The notes: generated by a model not told the origin, from the sequence alone. Shown: positions 1 to 5,756, numbered from the stretch's first letter. The stretch: 5,776 nt of DNA from JABILX01 sp041648305 (GCA_041648305.1 JBAZPI010000053.1:1-5776), one strand, 5' to 3'. Made by a program: numbers and translations.

Positions 1-1756
1 CCATGATAGCTGTAGGAGTAGCCAGTCCCAAAGCGCAAGGACAAGCTATAACCACCACGGAAACAAAAGCCATCAGACTAAATGTTAGTGAAGCCTGTAA
101 TACGAAAAACCACACGACAAACGTCAAGGCGGCAAGAATAATAACGATTGGCACGAACCAGGCGGAAATCCTGTCGGCGAAAGCCTGGATAGGAGCCTTT
201 GACCCTTGGGCTTCCTCGATCAAACGGATGATTTGGGCCAAAGCCGTTTCATTCCCAACTTTTGTTGCACGGAATTCAAAACTGCCGTTTTTATTTACAG
301 AAGCTCCAATTACAGAAGCCCCAATATCTTTTTCAACAGGAATACTTTCTCCGGTAAGCATAGATTCGTCTACAGAAGAATGACCTTTGTTTATTTCTCC
401 ATCCACAGGTACTTTCTCTCCGGGGCGAACAACCACAATATCTCCAATAACTACTTGTTCAATAGGAATATCGATGGTTTTGCCGCTACGAACAACTCGA
501 GCAGTCTTCGGCTGCAATCCCATTAATTTTTTGATAGCCTCCGAAGTTCTTCCCTTTGCTTTTGTCTCCAGCCATTTCCCCAAAACAACGAAAGTGATTA
601 AAAATGCCGCTGTTTCGAAATATAGTTCCGGGATTTTCTCCCCTCCAAGTCCAAGTAAGCTTCCATATGTCCAAGCATAATTCACGTACTGTACCAAGCT
701 ATAAATGAAAGCAGTACTGGTTCCTATTGCGATTAGGCTATCCATATTAAAAGTTTTCATCTTCAAGCTACTCCACATCCCCTTATAAAACCCTGCTCCA
801 ATAATAAATTGTACCGGCAAAGTCAAAATCAGGGATACGATCCCGACATAAGGCAGCAAAAGCTCCTTCCCTGGCAAAAAGTCGAATAGTTTGAAATCAA
901 AAAACATAAAATAAAGCATCGGCAAGCTTAACACGAGTCCCCATAAAAACTTCCTGCGATAACCTTTGATTTGCTCCTCCCTTTTGTTTTTATCTGCGTC
1001 AGGGTCGCTATTATCAAAAATTTCGGCTTTGTAACCGGCAGTTTTTACCGCCGAGATCAGTTTTTCAACAGAAGTAGTGGATTCATCGTATAGAACCCTG
1101 GCCTTTTCAGCCGCAAAATTCACATTAGCGTCTTTCACTCCGGAAACATTTTTCAAGCTATGCTCTATGATTTTTGCACAAGAAGCGCAATGCATTCCTT
1201 CCAGGCTCAAATTAACCTGTGCAATACCGTTCCTTGCGGGAGCAGAAACTCTGGTTTCGGAAATTTTCGATTCCCCGCTACCCAAAAAAAAGCTAAATAA
1301 TTTATTGAGCTTTGTCGATTTCGAAAAATCATCAACCATTTGGTTGATATCTTCTCTCCCTTGAGGGATTTCAAATTCCCCCTTGTTACGTCTGGTAAGT
1401 TTTCCGTTAAATGCGTATTTCTCTCCTTCCTTCTGCGAGAATTCCCCGTCGGCCTCCTCTGTAGCCTCAAAGCGTATCTTGAAAGGTTCAGTGGATTTAA
1501 CAGTTTTCTTTTCTAAAATGAGATCAGTGTTCGCATCGGCCAAAAAAATAGCTTCATATCCGGCATTTTTAATCGCTTGTAAGACAGCATTTTTATCGAC
1601 AGAATCATCTGCTTCCACCTGTCCAGTCCCATTTTTATGATTTATTTTTGAAGACACTACTCCTTTAACTTTATTCAAAGCGAGACCGATTAATTTCTCG
1701 CAAGAGGCACAATTCATCCCACTTATATTTAAATTGATTTTCCTGGTCGTACTCAT
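1..1756 (-). CDS. copA: CopA-type Cu(I)-exporting P1B-ATPase, N-terminal 585 residues (3' end beyond window)
   Basis: This is the N-terminal part of an inner-membrane ATPase that pumps Cu(I) out of the cytoplasm. I translated it by hand from ATG at 1756; the frame stays open to base 2. Two HMA metal-binding domains are visible, with GMNCASC at residues 13-19 and GMHCASC at 187-193. An unrecognised segment of about 100 residues (about 80-178) separates them. Hydrophobic helices lie near 270-290, 300-322, 338-360 and 377-397. The actuator domain follows with TGES at 468-471, then helices near 530-555 and 560-585. The CPC metal site is at 572-574 within CPCALGLATPT, the Cu(I)/Ag(I) signature. 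The DKTGT phosphorylation site and nucleotide-binding domain lie left of the window. The start is 10 bp after the copZ stop, with no Shine-Dalgarno. It is the last visible gene of the csoR operon. Substrate Cu(I) (possibly also Ag(I)) is inferred from CPC plus CsoR and CopZ neighbours. Confidence 0.95.
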   Translation of the reverse strand, partial: MSTTRKINLNISGMNCASCEKLIGLALNKVKGVVSSKINHKNGTGQVEADDSVDKNAVLQAIKNAGYEAIFLADANTDLILEKKTVKSTEPFKIRFEATEEADGEFSQKEGEKYAFNGKLTRRNKGEFEIPQGREDINQMVDDFSKSTKLNKLFSFFLGSGESKISETRVSAPARNGIAQVNLSLEGMHCASCAKIIEHSLKNVSGVKDANVNFAAEKARVLYDESTTSVEKLISAVKTAGYKAEIFDNSDPDADKNKREEQIKGYRRKFLWGLVLSLPMLYFMFFDFKLFDFLPGKELLLPYVGIVSLILTLPVQFIIGAGFYKGMWSSLKMKTFNMDSLIAIGTSTAFIYSLVQYVNYAWTYGSLLGLGGEKIPELYFETAAFLITFVVLGKWLETKAKGRTSEAIKKLMGLQPKTARVVRSGKTIDIPIEQVVIGDIVVVRPGEKVPVDGEINKGHSSVDESMLTGESIPVEKDIGASVIGASVNKNGSFEFRATKVGNETALAQIIRLIEEAQGSKAPIQAFADRISAWFVPIVIILAALTFVVWFFVLQASLTFSLMAFVSVVVIACPCALGLATPTAIM

Positions 1757-1766
1757 ATTAAATTGA

Positions 1767-1979
1767 TTAAATAATAGCTTTATATCCAGACTTTTCGATA
1801 GATTCCAATAAATGATCTGTATCTGTTTGTTCGTCATCAAAAACCACGTGAGCTTGAGCCGAAGGGTAATCCACTTCAGCCTTTTTTACTCCGCTGATCT
1901 CTCCCAAAGATATTTCAATAAGAGAGGCGCAAGAAGGACAGTCCATACCAGTTATTTTGATAGTAATTTCCTTTTCCAT
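1767..1979 (-). CDS. copZ: CopZ-like heavy-metal-associated (HMA) copper chaperone
   Basis: This 70-residue protein is a single free-standing HMA domain. The metal-binding loop GMDCPSC sits at residues 11-17, and the C-terminal SGYKAII matches the last strand of the ferredoxin-like fold. Such proteins bind one Cu(I) through the two loop cysteines and hand it to HMA domains or the transport site of a CopA ATPase in the cytoplasm. There is no signal peptide or membrane helix, and the length is typical of the family. It lies between the HMA-TauE/SafE-cupredoxin gene (23 bp upstream) and copA (10 bp downstream). That order makes CopA, and possibly the fusion protein, its likely partners. The leader AACCAAAGAATAT before the ATG has no Shine-Dalgarno. 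The acidic residue after GM (Asp rather than His or Asn) is also seen in some Zn/Cd/Hg-binding HMA domains, so metal choice rests mainly on context. Confidence 0.9.
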   Translation of the reverse strand: MEKEITIKITGMDCPSCASLIEISLGEISGVKKAEVDYPSAQAHVVFDDEQTDTDHLLESIEKSGYKAII

Positions 1980-2002
1980 ATATTCTTTGGTTAGTTAATC
2001 AG

Positions 2003-3364
2003 TTAATTAGTTACTTCTATTACCCCGGAAACCATTCCCATCCAACAGCTGAATTTGTACTTACCGGGCTTTTGTGGAGTAAATTCTTTAACGCTAACTT
2101 TTCCAGGAGTTAGCGCGATCTCTCCGTCAAATAAACTCCCCAAAATAATCGCACTGGTACAGCCTCCAGTTCCTGTGTCAGTGATTTCCCATCTTACAGG
2201 AATCCCAGCCTTTACCTTTAAGTAATCCGGTGAATAACCAGAAGAGGATGCATCCATTTTCAAGATCTGTTTGCCATCAACGATAGGCGGAAATTCGGCA
2301 TCGCCTGTGACCAAAGAAGTGGAATTAATAGATAGATCACTAAGACTAGGCAATCCCAAAACATTAAACTGCGAATTCATGTTATAAAGAGCGAAAAACA
2401 GAACTATCCACCCAGCTACCTTTAGGAATTTGTTAAACAAATGGGTCTTTTGAGAAAATTTGACGCTAGACAACCCGATAATCAGAAGCATCGGCAAGGT
2501 GCCAAGAGCAAACAATAACATGATCAAAGCCCCCTGAACCGCACTTCCGGATATAAGGGCGAGTCCTTGAGCCGTTATTGTGAATCCACACGGCAGGAAA
2601 AAGGTAAAAGCTCCCATTAGAAATGGCATGTATTGACCCTTGAAATTAGATTCATTAGCGACAAATCTTGTGATGAATTTTGGCATCGTTAACTGGAAAC
2701 TTCTGAACGCTTTAAATCCAAGCATTTGAAAAGCCAATAAGATCATCACTATTGAAACAACAATCACCAGGATAGGACCGAACTTTAAGGAAAGGCTTAA
2801 ATGACTGCCAATGGCCCCAAGAAGGGCGCCAAAAACAACATAAGAAATAATTCTACCTGCATTGAAAATAAAATGAGGCTGAATTCTCTGCCACATTGAA
2901 TCACCTGATGAATACAGCTCGCTCCATTGCTTTGACATAGAAAGTATTATTCCACCAACGAGAGCTGCGCAACTCGATATGCCAGCTATAAGCCCAAGCG
3001 CAAAAAACGTTGGCAGAGATGACTGTGAGCCGACATTTACGAGTCCGGATAGGCCCAATCTACTGAGTCCAAGAAAGCCAGCGATAATCAAAAGACCAAT
3101 ACCAAGGGTACTAAAAAATTCTTTTGTATTGAAGCCCTTGTCTTGAGCCACGCGCTGGTCATAGAAAACATATCCAGCTTTCCTGAAAATACTATTGAGC
3201 ACGTCGAGAGATGGTTTCTCCCCTTCAAATTCGATTGTTGCTCCGCCTTCGGCCGTTGAAGCTTCCACAGACTTCACATTTTCAATCTCCAGTAATTTTT
3301 TTTCGATCAAAATCTCGCAGGAAGGGCAATGCATTCCGATGATGTAATAAGTTTGTTCTCTCAT
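2003..3364 (-). CDS. HMA - TauE/SafE (DsbD-like) membrane domain - cupredoxin fusion protein
   Basis: This 453-residue protein has three parts. Residues 1-68 are an HMA domain with GMHCPSC at 10-16. Residues about 84-331 hold seven hydrophobic helices (about 84-106, 117-141, 164-187, 195-217, 245-272, 276-299, 313-331), resembling the sulfite exporter TauE/SafE and cytochrome c biogenesis (DsbD/CcdA, UreH-like) families. They include one cysteine in each half, at C132 (GISSCAALVGG) and C259 (FLPCGFT). Residues about 362-453 form a cupredoxin-like domain ending in FSCWMGM at 438-444, with C402, C440, M442 and M444 as candidate copper ligands. An odd helix count puts the HMA domain in the cytoplasm and the cupredoxin outside. 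Related fusions are known in copper loci of other bacteria, but transport of copper versus electrons is not settled here. The ATG follows the csoR stop after two bases (TAATTATG), so translation may be coupled. Confidence 0.88.
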   Translation of the reverse strand: MREQTYYIIGMHCPSCEILIEKKLLEIENVKSVEASTAEGGATIEFEGEKPSLDVLNSIFRKAGYVFYDQRVAQDKGFNTKEFFSTLGIGLLIIAGFLGLSRLGLSGLVNVGSQSSLPTFFALGLIAGISSCAALVGGIILSMSKQWSELYSSGDSMWQRIQPHFIFNAGRIISYVVFGALLGAIGSHLSLSLKFGPILVIVVSIVMILLAFQMLGFKAFRSFQLTMPKFITRFVANESNFKGQYMPFLMGAFTFFLPCGFTITAQGLALISGSAVQGALIMLLFALGTLPMLLIIGLSSVKFSQKTHLFNKFLKVAGWIVLFFALYNMNSQFNVLGLPSLSDLSINSTSLVTGDAEFPPIVDGKQILKMDASSSGYSPDYLKVKAGIPVRWEITDTGTGGCTSAIILGSLFDGEIALTPGKVSVKEFTPQKPGKYKFSCWMGMVSGVIEVTN

Positions 3365-3366
3365 AA

Positions 3367-3639
3367 TTATTTGTTAAATAGTTTCGTGACTTTAAGGATT
3401 TCCTGGGTCATCTCCTGTTTTTTCTTTTCATTCTTTGTTTCCATAGCGTGCCTAAAACAGGTGTTTAGATGATTCTCCATCAACATTTGATGGGCGGACT
3501 TAAGCAATCCAACAGCTGCTAAATTTTGCTGCATAATGTTAATGCAGTATTCATTGCCATCGGTCATTTTGATGATTTTCGACATCAAGCTTTGAGCCTT
3601 TTTAAAGTTCACTAGAGCCTTTTCTTTTTGGATAGTCAT
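3367..3639 (-). CDS. csoR: CsoR-type copper-sensing transcriptional repressor
   Basis: This 90-residue all-helical protein belongs to the CsoR/RcnR (DUF156) family, whose members bind operator DNA as the apo form and release it on Cu(I) binding. The Cu(I) ligand set is intact: C32 (in EYC), H57 and C61 (in ENHLNTC). Their spacing of 25 and 4 residues matches C36, H61 and C65 of Mycobacterium tuberculosis CsoR, and Y31 also matches. This separates it from RcnR (Ni/Co) and FrmR (formaldehyde) members. The N-terminal helix is unusual. Where CsoR proteins usually carry an arginine-rich stretch ending in EGQVRGI, this protein has NFKKAQSLMSKI, with lysines instead of arginines. It is the first gene of the copper operon and lies under a promoter overlapped by a CsoR-operator-like site, which suggests autoregulation. 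The start at 3639 has no Shine-Dalgarno but gives the family's normal length. Confidence 0.93.
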   Translation of the reverse strand: MTIQKEKALVNFKKAQSLMSKIIKMTDGNEYCINIMQQNLAAVGLLKSAHQMLMENHLNTCFRHAMETKNEKKKQEMTQEILKVTKLFNK

Positions 3640-3660
3640 GTTTTTAAGTTAATAATTTAT

Positions 3661-3690
3661 TGTCCTACACCCCCACCATAGGTACAGGTA
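3661..3690 (-). promoter_or_regulatory. Candidate CsoR operator
   Basis: On the plus strand, CCTA (3664-3667) and TAGG (3679-3682) form an inverted repeat around CACCCCCACCA. This resembles known CsoR operators, which carry a run of C or G inside a TACC/GGTA-type pseudo-palindrome. A further TACC lies at 3690-3687 on the minus strand. The G/C run stands out in an otherwise AT-rich region. The site lies just downstream of the -10 box, over the predicted transcription start, where bound apo-CsoR would block initiation. Assignment rests on resemblance and position. Confidence 0.6.
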
Positions 3691-3691
3691 C

Positions 3692-3719
3692 ATTGTATCA
3701 ACCTGGGAAACGAAGTCAA
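3692..3719 (-). promoter_or_regulatory. Sigma70-like promoter of the copper operon
   Basis: Read on the minus strand, TTGACT (3719-3714) and TACAAT (3697-3692) are 16 bp apart. TGA just before the -10 forms an extended -10 (TGATACAAT). Each hexamer differs from consensus at one position. Transcription would start near 3685, giving a leader of about 45 nt before csoR. A CsoR-operator-like element covers that start. No transcript data are available; this is a pattern match. Confidence 0.7.
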
Positions 3720-3744
3720 TAGCAAATTTACTTCATTTGACTTC
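3712..3744. repeat. 8-bp inverted repeat formed by two divergent -35 boxes
   Basis: GAAGTCAA (3712-3719) and TTGACTTC (3737-3744) are exact reverse complements separated by 17 bp. Each arm holds the TTGACT -35 element of one of the two divergent promoters, one reading left into csoR and one reading right into the SIMPL gene. The match extends two bases beyond the hexamer, more than -35 consensus alone requires. It could therefore also be a binding site for a dimeric regulator. Confidence 0.5.
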
Positions 3745-3765
3745 CAATCAGCTCAAGCATAGAAT
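3737..3765 (+). promoter_or_regulatory. Sigma70-like promoter of the SIMPL-methyltransferase-rhodanese block
   Basis: TTGACT (3737-3742) and TAGAAT (3760-3765) are separated by exactly 17 bp on the plus strand. Transcription would start near 3772, giving a leader of about 30 nt before the ATG at 3802. The start-to-start distance from the divergent copper promoter is roughly 85-90 bp, so the two could interfere. A second TATAAT at 3782-3787 lies too close to the ATG to be the preferred -10. Confidence 0.6.
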
Positions 3766-3801
3766 AAAAATCCGTTTAAAATATAATTTAACCCAAAAAC
3801 C

Positions 3802-4560
3802 ATGTTTGAATGCAAACCACACCACCGCGTCATAGGAGTCGCTCTCCTCGTAGTGGCCCTCGCCCTCGCCATCTTCCTGGGCTTCAGGTCCTACCAAATC
3901 AGCCGGGAAATTTACGACTACAGCCGAGAAATCACAGTCGAAGCTCAGGGCACATCGTATGCCTCTCCAGACTTAGCGACAATCAGCCTTGGAGTAACCA
4001 CTGAAGCAGTCACAGCAGAAAAAGCAGTCAAAGACAACACTAAAAAGATGAACGACGTCATCGCGAAAATTAAAGAACTCGGAATCGAAGGCAAGGACAT
4101 CCAAAGCACGAACTACTATCTAAACCCAAAATACAACTGGTCGGAGGCCAAAGGAAATTATGAGGACGGTTACACAATCAGCCAGGATATTTTAATCAAA
4201 GTTAGAGACCTGACAAAGGTTGGAGAAGTACTGACGGCTTCAACAGAGGCCGGAGCAAACGTGATAGGCAGCGTAAGCTTCAGCATCGAAAATCCTGAAA
4301 AAGCAAAATCCGAGGCAAGAGATATTGCTATAGCAAATGCGAAAGAAAAGGCAAAATTAATAGAAGAACAAACAGGTCTAAACATAGGGAAAATCTCGAA
4401 TTATTACGAATATCAGGACTATAGCTATGATTATGGCAAAGGAGGAGGTGGTTACGCTTTCGCTGAAGGTGGAGGCGGAGGTGAAATAGTCTCGGCGACA
4501 ATAGAACCGGGCCAAGAGCAAGTAACATTGAACGTTTCTCTGACATTCAAAATTCGCTAA
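3802..4560 (+). CDS. Membrane-anchored SIMPL-domain (DUF541) protein
   Basis: This 252-residue protein has a short charged N-terminus, one hydrophobic helix at about 9-29 and an outward-facing SIMPL domain from about residue 42 to the end. Family marks are the opening strand ITVEAQGTSYASPDLATISLGV, split here as ITVEAQG (43-49) and ATISLGV (59-65). Others are the helix ending AKIKELGIEGKDIQS, the YNWSE/GYTISQDI segment, and the late KAKSEARDIAIANAKEKA helix. The helix lacks a lipobox or an obvious cleavage site, so it looks like an uncleaved anchor. SIMPL proteins include mammalian SIMPL and bacterial BP26/YggE; a molecular function is not established for most. A glycine-rich loop (GKGGGGYAFAEGGGGGE, near residues 213-229) follows a tyrosine-rich stretch and interrupts the C-terminal part. 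It is first in the plus-strand block, with no Shine-Dalgarno; the start is supported by the leader AACCCAAAAACC and the complete anchor. Confidence 0.9.
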   Translation: MFECKPHHRVIGVALLVVALALAIFLGFRSYQISREIYDYSREITVEAQGTSYASPDLATISLGVTTEAVTAEKAVKDNTKKMNDVIAKIKELGIEGKDIQSTNYYLNPKYNWSEAKGNYEDGYTISQDILIKVRDLTKVGEVLTASTEAGANVIGSVSFSIENPEKAKSEARDIAIANAKEKAKLIEEQTGLNIGKISNYYEYQDYSYDYGKGGGGYAFAEGGGGGEIVSATIEPGQEQVTLNVSLTFKIR

Positions 4561-4580
4561 AAGTTCGCTAAAAGTTCGCT
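4553..4580 (+). repeat. 11-bp tandem repeat across the SIMPL stop codon
   Basis: TTCGCTAAAAG occurs at 4553-4563 and again at 4564-4574, followed by a partial copy TTCGCT at 4575-4580. The first copy supplies the last sense codon (CGC) and TAA stop of the SIMPL gene, so the rest extends the gap before the methyltransferase ATG at 4586. It is probably a slippage product. The unit is not a multiple of three and has no hairpin potential, so it is not a terminator. Confidence 0.85.
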
Positions 4581-4585
4581 GACGA

Positions 4586-5218
4586 ATGCCAAAACGAAAA
4601 ATCACAAACTCTACGGAGGGGTATAACATTTATGCCCCTCTTTACGACTCCGGTCTCTCCCGCCTGGATTCTTTTGAAAAGGACGAATTAATTAAACTGG
4701 TGGGAAATATCAGTAACAAACGCGTCCTGGATTTGGGTTGCGGCACGGGTCGAATCGCCCAAACTCTCAAGCGCAGAGTAGGCGCCGCAGGCGCCCATTT
4801 CACTTTAGTAGACATCTCCGAAGAAATGCTCCGCATCGCAAAAAATCGTCTACCCGATGTCGACATTGTCCACGCTGACATGACAGCTCTGCCCCTGAAA
4901 GACGACACTTTCGACATCGCCATCGCGGCATTTGTCATTGTCCACATCCCCACAAAAAACCTCCCCAAAGTATTCGACGAAGTCGCCCGTGTCCTCAAGC
5001 CCGGCGGCACATTCATCCTCACAAATATCAACCAGCGCAAAGCGCCGAGACTCACCCTCAACCAAAAAGAAAAACTTGTCATAAAATCCTATTATCACAT
5101 CCCAAAACACGTGATCAAAAAACTTGAAGACTCTCTCTTTAAAATTGAAAAGGAAGTCTTTGTAAATGAAGGAAATACCTGGATAAATCAAATAATTTGT
5201 TCTACAATTAGCAAGTAG
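4586..5218 (+). CDS. Class I SAM-dependent methyltransferase (Methyltransf_11/UbiE-like)
   Basis: This 210-residue cytoplasmic protein carries the class I (Rossmann-fold) methyltransferase motifs in order. Motif I VLDLGCGTG (47-55) binds S-adenosylmethionine, and the acidic residue D76 in LVDIS would contact its ribose. HADM with D98 is the adenine-side acidic motif. FDIAIAAFVIVHI (109-121) is the motif IV strand, and RVLKPGG (135-141) is the post-motif loop. The N-terminal YNIYAPLYD is typical of UbiE-like small-molecule methyltransferases. The C-terminal substrate part after about residue 150 is short, lysine-rich and not diagnostic, so the substrate is unknown. The gene starts 25 bp after the SIMPL stop, past an 11-bp tandem repeat, and lacks a Shine-Dalgarno, so co-transcription is likely. 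The middle of the gene uses C-ending codons heavily, while the last 50 codons are AT-rich. Confidence 0.92.
   Translation: MPKRKITNSTEGYNIYAPLYDSGLSRLDSFEKDELIKLVGNISNKRVLDLGCGTGRIAQTLKRRVGAAGAHFTLVDISEEMLRIAKNRLPDVDIVHADMTALPLKDDTFDIAIAAFVIVHIPTKNLPKVFDEVARVLKPGGTFILTNINQRKAPRLTLNQKEKLVIKSYYHIPKHVIKKLEDSLFKIEKEVFVNEGNTWINQIICSTISK
4781..4795. repeat. GC-rich repeat GGCGCC-GCA-GGCGCC inside the methyltransferase gene
   Basis: Two copies of the palindrome GGCGCC are separated by GCA, giving a possible 6-bp stem with a three-base loop within coding sequence. It encodes GAAGA at about residues 66-70, between the helix after motif I and the strand leading to D76. With no T-run after it, it is not an intrinsic terminator. 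It may simply be a small duplication encoding a loop. Confidence 0.5.
5180..5208 (+). promoter_or_regulatory. Weak candidate internal promoter for the rhodanese gene
   Basis: TGGATA (5180-5185, four of six consensus bases) and TACAAT (5203-5208, five of six) are 17 bp apart at the end of the methyltransferase gene. Transcription would start near 5215, about 35 nt before the rhodanese ATG. The region is AT-rich, so a chance match is quite possible; read-through from upstream would also serve this gene. Confidence 0.25.
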
Positions 5219-5249
5219 CAGTAAGCCATAAATTCCTAAACCAAAAAAT

Positions 5250-5756
5250 ATGAAAAAAATAATGTCTCTCCTCCTCTCGATTTTCGCACTCTTCGCGCTT
5301 TTGGCCATCACCGCTTGCGGAAGCCAACCGGCCGACACCTTAGAATCATCAGGCACAATAAAGGCGAGCGTCTTGGATTATGACACGGCAAAAGTAGCCA
5401 GCAGTGAAGAATATAGAAATCTCCAATCCTTTGAAATCATCCCTCAAGATGTGGCGCTTTTCATCCAATCTGAACCTGGCGCAAAACTGATAGATGTTCG
5501 CGAACCAACCGAATACGCAGAATCCCACATTGAAAACGCAACCAACATCCCGCTAAGCCAACTATCTGCAGCCTCCCTTGAACAAAACAATATCAAAACT
5601 ACAGACTATGCAGTTCTCTACTGCCAGTCGGGAAACAAAAGCGCGCAGGCGTACTCCATAATGCAAAACCTTGGCTACTACAACAGCAACAGTATAGCCG
5701 GAGGCCTAACAAGATGGGTGGAAGTCGGTCTGCCGGTTGTCACATCTCCGCGTTAG
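5250..5756 (+). CDS. Rhodanese-domain lipoprotein
   Basis: This 168-residue protein starts with a lipoprotein signal peptide: MKK, a hydrophobic run and the lipobox ITAC with C23 as the lipidated residue. A variable linker of about 40 residues precedes one rhodanese domain (about 62-168). The domain shows IDVREPTEY (81-89), the HIENATNIP segment (93-101), the active-site loop CQSGNKS with catalytic C125, and GGLTRW (151-156). Single-domain rhodaneses of the PspE/GlpE type move sulfane sulfur on this cysteine; here the enzyme would sit outside, tethered to the membrane. The loop has Q, N and K where many rhodaneses have arginines, so activity or substrate may differ. The gene begins 31 bp after the methyltransferase stop, and its leader AAACCAAAAAAT replaces a Shine-Dalgarno. 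The stop is TAG. The last 20 bases of the window show no terminator. Confidence 0.92.
   Translation: MKKIMSLLLSIFALFALLAITACGSQPADTLESSGTIKASVLDYDTAKVASSEEYRNLQSFEIIPQDVALFIQSEPGAKLIDVREPTEYAESHIENATNIPLSQLSAASLEQNNIKTTDYAVLYCQSGNKSAQAYSIMQNLGYYNSNSIAGGLTRWVEVGLPVVTSPR

Noticed and set aside
1..1640. Plus-strand open frames of 85-126 codons across the left part
   Set aside because: They lie opposite the copA reading frame, which has complete HMA, TGES and CPC motifs; their translations have no coherent domains.
1990..2010. AGTTAAT repeats between the fusion gene and copZ as a regulatory site
   Set aside because: Two short AT-rich copies in a 23-bp gap including a stop codon are easily explained by base composition.
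3782..3787. Perfect TATAAT as the -10 of the SIMPL gene
   Set aside because: It would start transcription within a few bases of the ATG and has no good -35 at 16-18 bp; TTGACT-17-TAGAAT just upstream is a better promoter.
4781..4795. GC-rich stem as an intrinsic terminator
   Set aside because: It lies in the middle of an intact methyltransferase frame and has no following T-run.
4642..5356. Long open frames on the minus strand opposite the methyltransferase and the start of the rhodanese gene (146 and 168 codons)
   Set aside because: They overlap genes with clear motifs, their translations show no recognisable domain, and their compositions look like antisense shadows of C-rich codon use.
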